64,000 nucleotides of DNA from positions 163,735,043 to 163,799,042 of the forward strand of contig CP136069.1 of assembly GCA_032622095.1 (NCBI GenBank), in the 5' to 3' direction. Each line of letters opens with the position of its first letter. Positions within the stretch are counted from its first letter, which is position 1. Made by a program: the position numbers and the translations under genes. Of this stretch, positions 25,701 through 40,700 are shown piece by piece. Under the pieces are notes generated by a model, which was given only the letters and a program-made list of their open reading frames with translations, was not told the DNA's origin and made no database searches. Origin of the DNA: Siphonodentalium dalli. Lineage: Eukaryota; Mollusca; Scaphopoda; Gadilida; Siphonodentaliidae.

Positions 25701-28700
25701 CCTCCTTCGGAGGGTCAGGGCATAATAAGCCTCAAGCGACTTGATCAACTTATTGCCTGGACATAATTATTCCAATGAGTATTTCCCTTTCAGTTAGTAA
25801 TTCATTTGAAAATGGCACCTCTAAGAGCTCTTTCCATCAATGTATCACATTATTATAATCAATAAATTTGAAAAATATGGGTTGATACAAAAAACGGACT
25901 TGGCACTAAAAGGGTTAAAAGTGAATTATTTATCCTTTTCTATACTGAATGGATTATCCCATTCAGTTATAAAAATATATATTGGAATGGTCTATTATTT
26001 ATTTGGAGGGATCCTCAGGTAATAAAATCAGACGACAAACAAAAGAAAATTTATACAAGTGCAGAAGGAGTTCTATTCATTAGTGGGAAATGTTCAGATA
26101 ATAACAAGGTTGTTTGTTGAACTTATTATCTGAACATTTCCTAAGGGAACTACTCGCCAATGAGTATTTAGTATAGAAAGGATTAACTGTGATTTATTGA
26201 TGTCAACTAAAGACCGACATAATTTTTAACTTACAGTATCAGCCCGACCTAGATATGCTTGGGTTTGTTCCATATCAGGGTTCCCAGTTTCCTCGTCATC
26301 AGATTCAGCGTATGCCTGTGTTGGTTCTTCGAGCAGCCTTGCCCTAGTTTTATCTTCTTCTGAAATGACATGAACAAATCTGATCAGAAGAGGGCATCCA
26401 ATTTCTCCTGCATGATTACCTGTGAACACAGTAATTATTTTTTAATATATCAGGGTTCCATACAAATTTTTTTACGAAAAAAAAAATGCTTTTTATTTAT
26501 ATTCTAGTGCAAATAATAACTTGTTCGACAAGAGAAATTCTATCTGGAAAAAAATATATTTTTAGATACATAAATTTCGACGTATTTATGTGATAAAATG
26601 GTACCACATGCACTTCTTGTAGTTTATGAAAAAAAAATGTTTTTATAGAAGTCTACATTGGAATGGTCTATTCTTCATCGAGAGGGATGTTCAGGAAATA
26701 TATCTTCATCACTCTCTGCCACATACATAAAGATTAACCCTTTACCCAACAGAAGGGCCCTGTGCCAATGCATTCTCTTATATATGCGAGTCGACCACAG
26801 GTCGCCTCGCATATATAAGAGAATGCATTGGCTTAACACATTAAAAATTATAAAATTGTTAAAGAATGTAAGAAAAAATGGTAAAAAGTGTTAAAAAAAG
26901 ATTTTTTTTAGGCCAATGCATTCTCTTATATATGCGAGGCGACCTATGGTCGACTCGCATATATAAGAGAATGCATTGGCACAGGGCATAACTGTAACTA
27001 TCACAATGTGGTCAAGGAGCCGGTTCCAATGATATCCATATGTGTATGGTTCTATTGAGACAGACCGAAGATATTTTAGGCTGTTGAAGATTTATTGGCC
27101 GGTTGTGGCCGGTTTGTTGGGTAAAGGGTTAAAAACAGTATACTAACCACCATCATCTGTATCATCATCTTCATCACTCTCTGCCACATATGCTTGTGTT
27201 GGGCCACAATTCAAGATCCTACTTTCATCTTCATCTGTATCGTCATCTAACAACGAGAACATATGTATATTGAAGGCATATGATGAAACTGCAGTGTCCC
27301 AAACATATATTTCAGAACCCGAGATTCTAATGGATAATGTGCTCTGTATTTATCAACACCATTATATCTGGCAAGCCCCATCCCTGACTGCAAGTTTCAT
27401 TTGAACAATAATTACTCTAATAATTGTTTAATTCTGATACAAAAACTGTCATTTATTTAGATATAGGGGGGACGCACCTATATTTTGCTAAGGTCTCATA
27501 CCTAATCATGAGCTAATATCAATGTCAGGTCATTGATCGACGGCATAAGTTGAAGTTAAACATTGGCTTTTGTCAATTGTTAAACAAAATTATTTGCAAT
27601 GTTTATGCATGTTAATAACAAGGTTATAAAACAAATCTGGTAGAATGCAGAACAGCCATAGAACATGGTTATAATTACCAGCTTTGAGCGAGTTAAGGCA
27701 CTCACTGGAAAAAATAGCTAGTCCGAGCTAAGTTAAGCACAAACCAGAATGATAGAAATTAAGAAACTTGATGAAATTAACTTTAAAATATGGTCTACAT
27801 TGAGGTAAATGATGTTTGCTTCAACCATGAAATCGGAACTATAAAATAAAAGCATCATCACACGTGACAAAACAAACCCTCTATGCCAGAATAACTGTAG
27901 TAAGTCTTTTTTTTAATTCAAAGATTCTAGGACAGCAGCGTATAACCAACAAAGAATAACGCATTTGATAGTGGGTTTGTCAGTATGGCACTTATCCATC
28001 ACAGATGGATACAACTCGAGACTGCACCCTCGTTCTATCCTTCCACGCTAGCACTCGTGCTATATCAACAAACCCATTAACACACTCCGGTCGTTCTGTG
28101 TATGTATTTATTTAGTTTTTTCAGTTTTATTGTATACACAATCAACATCAGCTTCAGTCATTTGCAGAATGAGGTCACCAGATGGTGAATTTAGTGATGC
28201 TATCCCGCATAGTGGGCAAGTGTCACACCCTCTTGGAACCTCATTCTGCTTAGGCCTCATCTTCTGCAAAGTATATATAGTCTTAAATTAACATTGTTTT
28301 AGTTACTTTTTCCCTTCTATTCAGTTTCGATATCCCCCAAATTTGCAGAAGATAAAATGCATAATCAAGGTGACTATTAAATTGGTGAACATCACAAACT
28401 TCAACTGGGGAACTTTAATCTAACCATAGGTCTCCCACAGCAGTTGATGACTAAGCAGAATGAGGTCCCCGAGGGTTAGCGTCATCAAATTCACATTCTG
28501 GGGACCTCATTCTGGAAATGACAGACACACTACTTGATAATCAACCAATGGTGCACTGAACCAACTGGTAATCAGAGAATCATTTTCCTTATTAGTTGCG
28601 CACATCACTCTCACACCTTCTTCATACACCAGGGTTTTTATAGGAGATTTAGGGTATACCTTCTTCATACACCAGGGTTTGTATAGGAGATTTTGGATAT

Positions 28701-31700
28701 ACCTTCTTCATACACCAGGGTTTGCATCGGAGATATAGGGTATACCTACTTCATAAACCAGGGTTTGTATAGGAGATTTAGGGTATACCTACTTCATACA
28801 CCAGGGTTTGTATAGGAGATTTTGGATATACCTTCTTCATACACCAGGGTTTGTATCTGAGATATAGGGTATACCTACTTCATAAACCAGGGTTTGTATT
28901 GGAGATTTAGGGTATACCTTCATCATAAACCAGGGTTTGTATAGGAGATTTAGGGTATACCTTCATCATAAACCAGGGTTTGTATCGGAGATATAGGGTA
29001 TACCTACTTCATAAACCAGGGTTTGTATAGGAGATTTAGGGTATACCTTCATCATAAACCAGGGTTTGTATAGGAGATTTAGATTATACCTTCATCATAA
29101 ACCAGGGTTTGTATCGGAGATATAGGGTATACCTACTTCATAAACCAGGGTTTGTATAGGAGATTTAGGGTATACCTTCATCATAAACCAGGGTTTGTAT
29201 TGGAGATTTAGGGTATACCTTCATCATAAACCAGGGTTTGTATTGGAGATTTAGGGTATACCTTCATCATAAACCAGGGTTTGTATAGGAGATTTAGGGT
29301 ATACCTTCATCATAAACCAGGGTTTGTATTGGAGATTTAGGGTATACCTTCTTCATACACCAGGGTTTGTATCTGAGATATAGGGTATACCTACTTCATA
29401 AACCAGGGTTTGTATAGGAGATTTAGGGTATACCTTCATCATAAACCAGGGTTTGTATAGGAGATTTAGGGTATACCTTCATCATAAACCAGGGTTTGTA
29501 TAGGAGATTTAGGGTATACCTTCATCATAAACCAGGGTTTGTATAGGAGATTTAGGGTATACCTTCATCATAAACCAGGGTTTGTATTGGAGATTTAGGG
29601 TATACCTTCATCATAAACCAGGGTTTGTATTGGAGATTTAGGGTGTTCCTCCTCCATCTGTGACTCAGGAAGGAACAATGTATCTTGAGGACCTATAATA
29701 GAAACGAAATAATATCAACGTACAGTTTTATACTCTTAACCCTTTCATGACAGGGCTTGCAATAGTTTGTTTTTCGGCCATTATAAATATGATGTGTGAC
29801 GTTACTGTAACGTAATTCTATTCTAGTTGCAAACTGAGTACTCTACAGCTGTTGTAAATACACCAATACGTGCTTTATATCTTCTGGGAATGTGTGGGTA
29901 GTGACAATATGTCACCACCTGATTCACCCCGACACTGTTCTGACATGCGGAAGTCTGGATGGCACTCAATTCCATGTAATCTGACATTCGGTTCACTTCG
30001 TTGTATGTGAATCATGAATGTATTAAAATTATAAAAACTGCAATCATCGTTGTGCCCTCGGTTAACCTCCAAGCTCTACTATTAATAAGTTTGTAATGTA
30101 AAGCAAGCCTTGAAATAGTGTGTCTGTCATTTGCAGAATGAGGTCCCCAGAGGGTGAATTTAGTGATGCTACCCCGCATAGCAGGCTAGCATCACCAAAT
30201 TCCCCCTCTGGGGACCTCATTCTGCAAATGACAGACACACTATTTCAAGGCTTGATGTAAAGTAGCTGGAGTAAAGCTATTTTGTGCATGAATTTTTGTC
30301 ATCTTCATACAGAGCTAACCTGATATCAATTAATGTATACTCGCCCTCTAACTTCTAGAAAATGGGGTTGGGCTTAGGCCAAAAAAAAAACGTCTCTGTT
30401 TCCGGTACCCGGCCTGGCTGAGATTTTCTTGCCGGCCTCAAATTTTTAATTTTTTTTTCACGAAATCCATAGTAATTAACCTGTCTGTCTGAGTTAATGT
30501 CTATGGTTTTCCCAATACCAACAGCAGAACTAACCACCAATCGCATACACACCTGACGCATGTGTAGGCCATGTGCGCGATCGCGCATTCTTGATAAAAA
30601 TAAGACAACTAGGTCGGCCATGCTACGCAGTGAATACCGTCGCGTAATTCAAACTTTACCCTGACGAGTCACTACGGAAATCCCCCCGTCTTTTGTGGGC
30701 TGTGTACACTGCTGTGTATTTTAAAAAGTACAATGTATTAATTATACCGGTAGCTCCCTTAACATCCTTCGCCTAATTGGGCGCAACACTTGCCTGAAAG
30801 ACCATCTGTTCGCGACAATATTAAACAGTGAAAAGCATGTGCGTTTTTGGCGGGAAAATGACAGTCCGTATTACGTTATCAGTCTTGGAAATTAGCGTCA
30901 TCAAAAGCCGAAATCACCATTGACAAGACGAAATCGTCATCAAAGATTAAAATGCATTGGCATCCTTGAATATTCACATAAACCCGATTTTATGAATGAC
31001 ACAACAACTGGGTCACTGTGTCACCAACCAAACGCATCAGTGGGTCACGTGAATAAACGCTGTAACTATTTACGACAGACTCTCTTTGATGTTTTCAGAC
31101 CAAGCAGCAGATACCACTGAAGAAACAACTCGCACTGTATGAAAGTATTAAACACACATTTCTGATCATCTGATGTGCATACATGTACTGCATGCATGTA
31201 AGGATTATTTGATAACTTGCTGTTAATTACACTGAAAGTTGGCAGGTAATCAATTCTGCTATTTAAAACTTTCCGGGATTGAAACAAAATAAGTCGGAAA
31301 TAGGTGACTTTAAACCACAATACTAGTTAGTGATTTGGTAATATGGACAAGTTGTCACTGAAAATAATGATCATCTATGAAGAGAAATAAGAGGGGATGA
31401 AAATACAATAGGTTTTATTGAAATGGCAAGTATTTATTCCATAAAACGATCTCTGTCAACACCAACACCTGTAAAATTGCGTCGGCAGTGATGAATAGAA
31501 TGGCATAAAATGTGTAACCTCAGGCCCAATCTACACCTGAGATATTCAGGGGAAGATTGGAACAAAACATGTTTATTCGTGCATATCCAAGAACAGTCAG
31601 TAACATTGTTCTGGTCACATGTAATTTGTAAATAAAGGTATCAGATGCTACTGTTGCATTGTGGGCTGGTAGATGCCTGGACTACATGTATGTACCGTAC

Positions 31701-34700
31701 TGACCCGGTTCAAAGCCCATGCCCGTGTTTAAGCCCACCCATATATTTTGGCCAAATTCCATGCACAGGGGTATATTCGTGTTTAAGCCCACCCCAAATT
31801 TTGTTCAATTTCAGCGGTGGTAAGTAAGTATTTGCTAATGATACTTCCCAAATAAATAATTCCAATATAACGGGAAGTATATTCACAAACGATCGGTGAC
31901 AGCGATAATGTCACGAAAAATGGAAAGTTATACTTCGTAGGCAAGTGATAATAATAAATAAAATGAAATAAAGTGAATCTTAAAATCTCATTTGTTTATT
32001 CAATTATACTTTCTGGGGGAAACCAATCGTCAACAGACGTCAAATACAAAAGAATGCAATCGCTAATGGCGTATATCTGAGAACGCGGTAAACATCAGTC
32101 AATTCAAAGAGTCACATGCGTGCATCGCGCACATGTCAACAACAGTACTGTAAAAACATATTCTTTGTATGTCGGTATGTTCCTACATGTGGCCAAACAC
32201 AAAAAGAACTCATTCCCTGGTTATGTAAACACACGGTGGGTATAATAATGGGGACTTGTCATCCACAACACCCCAACAGCAAAAGATGCCTTCAAAAAAA
32301 GAGATACCGATGTCGTATTGGTACCCGGTGGTTAGTATATAATAATCATTAATTAAAATTTTTAAACTGCTATTTTTCACGTTTTACGGTATAGACTATA
32401 GTATAAACATTAATCTGGGAGCGATAACTCTAAACATTCAAACACGTGGTTTTTTGTATACGTATTTACATCGTCATTTCGTTAATTAACTAAACTCACT
32501 GGCTTTGTTAAATTGGTCACTATTGTTTTGTAACTCTGTGTCGACAACGGGCCATGAATAGAGCACTGGGTTCATTGTTATCCTAATCGGATTAAGTCAC
32601 TCTCTTATATGTTGCACAATATTTCCCTGTACAATTTTCAGACATTTTTTAGTTATTATCTTTGGCTTCGATGACGACGGCAAAGTTGTGTTTTAATTAT
32701 ATTGTTTGAACATTGATATAAACTATAGATATAGACTATAGATAGTGGATTTACCCAGCTGTCTGAAATGGCAGAAATCCGACGACCCATGATGCTTACA
32801 AACTGTCATTTATGGGAATTTTGGGCAATAAAACAAGACAAGAAGTAATATTTTAATATACACATCAAAATGAAAAAAATACTTTCTCAAATTAACTTAT
32901 ACTTAACTTTATTTAATCTGGAAGTCGTGTATATTTCCCCGAAACTCTGTGTTGGATCGACTTTATTTTATGGATCTATTTCTTCAGTTTTACTGTCCCG
33001 ATTTCTTGGGATTTTTGGTTTGCAAAGGGTCATATCCAAGTTTAAGCCCACTTGGATTTTTGAGCTCAAATAAAACAAAGGCCCCCTGGGCCTAAACGCG
33101 GGTCAGTACGGTAAGAGCAGGCCCCAAGCTAGGAGGCGACTCGGGCGAAATTCTCGCCCTTGGGCTGGCGAAGTCGCCCTCGGATGTCCGCAAGGCGAAA
33201 ACGAAGTCGCCTTCAAAATTTGACAAAACTGGCTTAGGATTTACGGTAATTTTACCGGTGAAAATCTGACTCGTTTTGCAAACAAAAATATATATCTAGA
33301 TAGACTTAACTGTGCCAACGAGGCATTATATTTATCAATTACACATGGTGTACCCTATCCACATATTCTAATCAGGTTGTGTGCTTTTGGAAATGGCAAA
33401 TTGCTCTGACCAACGAAGTTTATGATGAGCTACTGGTTCGTTTTAAGGAGACTGGAATTTAGACCTTACTTTGTTCCGTCGGTCATTTTGTAACCGCAAA
33501 TTGTATAGCCATACTGTGCCATACATGGTCACCACCACTCATGCAGTATCCAATGTGAACAACGAATACAGTCTTTGAATTTAAACTAAAACATATCTAT
33601 GAATTTTCAATTTTACAAAAGTATTTTGTGTCGGACCTCGTTTCCCAATCCAACTTTTTTACTTTTTGGAATTGGATATTTATCATGTTTACAAACAAGA
33701 ACACATGCTTGCTTTATTAAACACAGATGTTTGAATGTGCATTGGAAGTACTTTTAATGTTCTTAGTTAAATAAAACATCTACATAATAAACTATTACTA
33801 TCCAAACTCATTTAAAAAGGATTAATTTGTGTCAAAACTATGTGTTTGCAAATTACAATAATATTGTTTGTTGTCAATCTATCGCTCAGGCCACGTGCGC
33901 AATATACGTCTGTCAACGGTTGCAAATTAATTGCATGTAGGCCTACTTTGTTACAATGCAGGTATTAAATTAACCTGCTGGTGTATATTATAAGCTCAAC
34001 TGGTCTCTGTTAAGAACACATTACTAGTAATCAACACCTTTTTCTGACACAGCTATCAAACTTGTCAAGTTTATTGCTTTAATCGGATTATCATCAGACA
34101 TCACTGATGGCATACAGTCCTGATGATGCTACTCAACAATAAACTCGTTCCAAACAAAATTAAAAGCTTTTACACCTCCTTAACTAGTCCTTATTGTTTA
34201 TTTTAACAGACCCACATTACAGCATTGGCCAAAAGCCATTTCCAAAAAATTAAAATTTATAATAACAATTCAGATATTAAAAGTTATGAAGTCTCCCTGT
34301 TCTGAACCCCTAGCCTGAGGCCTGTGTAAGAGGAATAACTCTAAACCCATGGCCATAGCCTAATACATTGAATTTTCACACTGAAGCACATACTAGAGCT
34401 AGAAAATATCTTTAACACCTAATACATGACATAATAGTCCAGCAAGCTGCATAATATATTACCAGTTAGCATGTATAAAAGCATGCCAATTTTATAATAC
34501 ATGTTAAAAGGGTGTACTACACTATTTTATCACTTTCAAATGGGCGGTTAAAAAAACAAAAAAAAGTGTAAAACAAAAAAAAATCCTGCCTGCCTACCTG
34601 GAAACTTTTCCCCATGTTATCGGAAACAGACATGTTTTTTTTTTTGGCCTTATCTACGAGGACCACCCCATTTTTTTTGTGGGAGAAATAACATAAACTG

Positions 34701-37700
34701 GGCTTTATATCCTCAGGGACGGGCTTACGGACGGGTGTATACAGTAATGAAAATAAGGCCATTTTGCAACAATTTTCAAGATTTGGCAAAGTAGGCTACT
34801 CTGAAGTTCAAGGACATACAAGGCCATTTCTCGACAAAGATCTTCAATTATCATTTAATTTCTTCGAAAATTGGAGGCATAAATAAATAAAATCCTGGAA
34901 TGAAATCCACAGCATATTTATTGGACTCAGAATCTTAGCCAGGTTCATCAACTTCGGTGATGATATAATGTCATTTCCCATGACAATTGGATAACTTATA
35001 GTTTAAAGGCCATCGGTGCTTTTAAATGTCACATGAAATTTGTAAAATAATTTTAAATGACGATCCAAACCAAATTTTATTGATATCCGGTCACTACTGT
35101 TCAAGTTATGACATTATCAGACATCATCGATTCCTCTCACCCGCGCAACGACTTTTCGCCTCGGAGGCCCGACTCGCGAATCTCACTCCCCGACGGCAGA
35201 TTTCTCGTTCCCGCTTTTCGCCTAAATAGTGGGAAACCTCGGACGCGTTTCCCGCGAGGACGGTCGCTCGCCTCGGACCGCCTGTTTCGGCGCAGGCGCG
35301 TTCGCGAAACCAACATTCCGGCATGGACGGACATGTGCAAAACAGGACCCCTGCTGTTAAAATAATCACATCCGTTAAAACGGCCATAAACATAAAGAAT
35401 ATTAAAATATAGACAGATTTTGTTCTTATACCATTCATAGATATAGCGTAAATTGTATGTTATTGTCAAGTTTGTATGCTGTGTTATGTTTTTTTTTGTG
35501 TACATAACAATGTGTACGAACATGACAATAACATTATTAGAGACTAAATTATTATGATCATGACAATAACATTATTAAATTAAATGTTTGTTTAACCCTT
35601 TACCCAACAAACCGGCCAAATAAAGCTTGAACAGCCTAAAATATCTTCGGTCTGTCTCAATAGAACCATACAAATATGGATATCATTGGAACCGGTTCCT
35701 TGACCACATTGTGATAGTTACAGTTATGTCCTGTGCCAATGCATTCTCTTATATATGCGAGTCGACCATAGGTCGCCTCGCATATATAAGAGAATGCATT
35801 GGCCTAAAAAAAATCTTTTTTTAACACTTTTTACCATTTTTTCTTACATTCTTTAACAATTTTATAATTTTTAATGTGTTAAGCCAATGCATTCTCTTAT
35901 ATATGCGAGGCGACCTATGGTCGACTCGCATATATAAGAGAATGCATTGGCACAGGGCCCTTCTGTTGGGTAAAGGGTTAAGAAGTGATACATTTAGTGC
36001 ATGGATTATCTATCTTGTACTTTGCATGGTTTGTGTGTATTGACCCACGCCTTAAAATCCATAAACTTTTGAAAAAATAAAGATGTAGCATTTCTACAGC
36101 GAATCAGCTGTATTTACGAGAATCAACCTAGAATCATGATTCTGATCTCGTCAGATTTTAAGCCCTGTAACTCTTTATATACTGAATGGATTCTCCCATT
36201 TAAATGTTACAGAACCTGGCTTTTGTTTACATAACACAGTGTACGGTCATGACAATAACATACAATTTACGTGATATTTATGATTGGTACAAGAACGAAA
36301 TCTGTCTATAATTTAATATTCTTTCTCTTTATGGCAGTTTTAACGGATATGACTATTTTAACAGCATACCCTCCATGAAGGCCATCCGTGCCTTTAAATT
36401 GTATTATTGATGATCTTACCTGCAACATACTTTGACTTCTCAGAATGAACAGCAGGAGTTTCTGCTACAGAGAGACCAGCAGTATTAGTGGATGTGGACG
36501 CCCCTGCAAATCCATAATAATGAAAAAGTTGAAGGGACTGCACTCGCAGTGGGTAAATGTGCATAAACTCTAAAAGTATGTAAAACACACCACAAAGAGG
36601 AACATGGAGAAGTAGATAAATGATTGCAATTTAGTTTAAATATTTTAGTCTACATATGATTTGATTTTCAGAATATTTTTTGATGTGTTGAAATTTTCCA
36701 ATGTTTACCATCAAGTTTTTATTAGCTGGGATTTGATTTTGATTACCATATTTTATTTTAAACATTATTCTTTATATTTGGCCTAAAAATACATTATATT
36801 TTGGATCCACGAAAATAACTGTCCAATAATTATACCATAATGAAATATATTCAAAAAAAATAAAATTCGTAGGGACAATAACATTATCAAGTCATGTGTA
36901 AGTGGAAGCAAGCCTAATTTAATAGAGCTTAAAGTTGTATAGCCCAAATTTAATGTCAATTTAGGCCTGTGTGATTAGCTTACTAGAATAAGATAAAGGT
37001 ATATACCACATAGTTTCATCAAACTGAAGTATCACATTGACGGAATAATAAATTTATGTTCATACTTTCATGGTGAGAAGAAATTATTCGTAAATATGGC
37101 TTAAACCACCAGACCAGAGGGCATTAACCCTTGCATGATGGGAGCTGCGATGGCGCAACAATAAAGACCCTGTGCCAGTGCATTCTCTTATATATGCACG
37201 TCTCCCATAGGGAGCCTCGCATATATAAGAGAATGCACTGGCTTCAGAAAGCTCCAGTCATGAAAGGGTTAAAGAAATGGATGGCCTTCGTTACAGGTTA
37301 TAATTTAAAAATAATAGTTTCCATATTACGAAAATTTCCTCAAGAATATAGTAATAGCATAGTACAATGATAATATGAATGATATTTCTACAAAACACAC
37401 TTTGTGTGAGCCAAGCCTGTTTATATACAACACATAAAGAGTGAGCGATAACCAAAACACTCAACACCCTGATGGTTTTTTAGGAGTGATTCACTGTGAC
37501 CCATTCAATACTGAAATCTTGAGGGCGAGGATTAGTGAGCGCTATGCCAGTATCTTGTAAACAACTTGGTGACAATTCCCCAGTGTTGAGTGTTTAGCTT
37601 ATCGCATACTCTTTAGGTAGTGTACTGTACTGTAACATATCATGGCTTTTGTTCACTAACACAGAGTATGACTACGAACTTGACAATAACATACTATTTA

Positions 37701-40700
37701 AGTGAGACTTATTATCGGTATAAGAACAAGATATATCTATATTTTAATATTCTTTCTGTTTATGGCAGTTTTAAGAGATTTAACAATACCCACTGCGAAG
37801 GCCTTCTGTATCTTTTATCAGCTCATAAGCACTCAGGAGGAGTTGATCAGTGGTTAGCATGTTGGATTTGTAACTTTGTGACATCAATCAGACATCCACA
37901 AACATTTCATAATCATAGATGATAAAATTGTATTATTGCTATAACTGAGAGTCTATGTTTGTAATTATGCAACACTACTGTCTAATAAATTATGATATGC
38001 AAGATATCAAAAGATGACATATAATACCTGGAGAATCTAGATCAGCAGAAAATGTCTTAGCAAATAGAGATGATGCCTTTGATTTCCGGAACTTTTCTTC
38101 GTCAGCATAATTCTGAAAAATAAAACAAATTTGATACAAAATTTCAACAGAATCCAATAACCCATGGCTGAGATATATGAGCGGACAGACGGAAATCCAA
38201 CATTTTCAGATAAACAAAGAAGGATAACTCTTGAACGGAAAATGGGAACAATGTCAGTGAACACTCTTTTGAAAGCCCTCCTGATGTCAAACCTGCATAC
38301 CAAATTTCATATAGATTCGTTAACTCATGGTTGAGATATATGAGCAGACAGACAGATGGACGAATCCCGAATATCTCATTTGGATGGGGGGTAACGGTAT
38401 ATATAGAATACACCCATAGTAGCTGAGAATACCAAATTTAACCACGAGCCTTTTGGCGAGTGGTTAAAACCACAATGCCACGGGTGGTGAAACTTTTGTA
38501 CTCTTGGCTACTATGTGTGTATTTTATTTTGTGCCATAATTATTATTTTTTACTTGTTCCGCAAATTCAACTACCCCGCTGTTTACTTTGAATGTGTATC
38601 CACAAAGAGGGACACAAACAAGATGCTATAAGGAATGTGCCTCATGCGTAGTGATGCATACATTTACCTCATGACATGTCTCAGCGATCAGCACTTGGAA
38701 TTACCATTCATATGTTTCCTAGTTCATATATAACACTAGCAAGCTACATTTGATTGAAATGCAGGAAATTTTCTAATTGATATCATGACAACTTCCAATT
38801 TTAAATGAATGTGACATATATAGGAACTATTTTGCTAACTACAATGTAGTTCTACTATGGGTATACATGTTAAAACACATGAAATTACGTTTGAACATTT
38901 ACACCCACAGTAGAAATTTATACCCATTGTAGGAAGCTGTATACCCACAGTAGGGTGTAAAGATGAAGTTTAAAAAATAGGTGTTATACACACAATAGAA
39001 CAGGCAATTATGGTATAAAATTAATTAACTTTGGACGGCCTCAGTTAACACTTTCTTTATTAAATGGATTCTCCCAGCAATTATAAAAGTATACATATGA
39101 TCATCTGAAGGGATGCTCAAGAAATAGAAGCAGACGACAGACAGACTGACAAACTGAAACAATAATAATGCAAGGATTCCTATTAATTGGTGGGAAATAC
39201 TCAGATATTATGTTCAACAAACATGGCCATTTGTTGAACTTATTATCTGTGCATTAGGCCAATATAAAAAATGTGCTTGATTTGCATCCCCTCCTGACCC
39301 TATTTTTAGTCTCCTCCTTAATTTTTTTTATTTGGATATTTTTTATGTAAATTTTTTTCTCATGGCTTAAAGACACGGGCGGCGTTCGTTGCAGAAATAT
39401 TCATATATGTTCAAATCGCCATCAACAGAAGGAATATTAAAATATATATATAGTTTTGTTCATATGCCAAACATAATCAGCGCATAAATAGTATATTGTC
39501 GTCAAGACATACGATGGTGTAAGTAAACAAGAGCCTGCTCATGTTACAGAAGTTGTGCTTCTGTTTACATAACACAGCGTAATTCTATTGGTTGATCACA
39601 CAAAAATGATATAAACGCTCTTTATTATTTCCATATCAGGAAAACAGTAACAAATAACGTTCTTCTTTATGTTTACCATATCCTGATATAAACAAATTGT
39701 TTACATAACAAAGGAAAAAAAATTGACAATAACATACTGTTTATGCCATATTTCGGATTGGTATAAGAACAAAGTCTGTCTATATTTTACTACTCTTTAT
39801 GTTTATGCCGGTGTTTGACAGAGGTGAATATTTTAACAGCATACCCACCGCCAACGCCGCCGGTATCTTTAAGCGTAAAAATTAAATTTCAATGACCAAT
39901 TAATTAGTCTGTTTTTATCAAACTGGACATCTAAATTGCCTTTTACTACATAAGATATGATACTGCTTCAATCTAAAACTGTCCTTGACCATTTACCGGT
40001 ATGTTAGGAAGAATTAAATTCAAAAACATCAAATTCGCACTCCCGCCTCATTTTTCTGAAAAAGTTGGACGTAAATCTAGCAATTTATCTATATTGGCCT
40101 TACCTGATGGAAATACTTGTCAATGAGTATTCAGTAAACACTGGATTAATAAGATTATTGGTACCTGGGTGGGCATCAGGATGTCACTACTGGCATCACT
40201 GAGGGAATCATCTTCTTCAAACAATACTGCATCTGGTTTGTCGTCATTCTTGTCAGTCTCTGTGCTATCTTTGGGGATGGAGTCGGCTGGAGCTGTTTCA
40301 AAATTGTCTTCCGGCTCAGTCTCTGACCCTGAATCTCCCTTATAGGTTTGAAAATGAACACAACAATGAAATTAGTCCAAGGTTCCTCTCCATTTAAAAA
40401 AATAAAAGGAATCGCTGTCCATATTAATTAATTTAGTGTGAGCAGAATCAGAAATTTATATTTATTGTTATGAGTGAACACATGTAATTATCCTACTTGT
40501 TAAGTTCATCGACTATTATTGAGTAATATAATTAAATTAATGATTTATATATAATCGTGTAAATTTGTACGCATATTGAATGAACAATAATGAACGTGAT
40601 AAGCGAATTATTGTAAATAGTGTATATAAGTTTTGCTTGTTTCACTGTTATATGTGACTTTGTAATAAATCAATCAATCAATCAATCAAATAAGACAACA

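Noticed and set aside
28618-29648. CRISPR-like array
   Set aside because: Units are directly abutting 43-bp repeats without unique spacers, in an animal gene; it is a minisatellite.
30355-30621. 88-codon minus-strand ORF starting MADLVVLFLS
   Set aside because: Most of it lies over the ggccaaaa dispersed element and ends in poly-F/K from the A/T runs.
35108-35523. Overlapping ORFs on both strands in a CpG-rich stretch
   Set aside because: Neither strand gives a recognisable protein; GC-richness alone lengthens open frames.
37835-37900. Possible tRNA gene or tRNA-derived SINE head
   Set aside because: Only an A-box-like gtggttagcatgttg is present; no cloverleaf or B-box could be formed.
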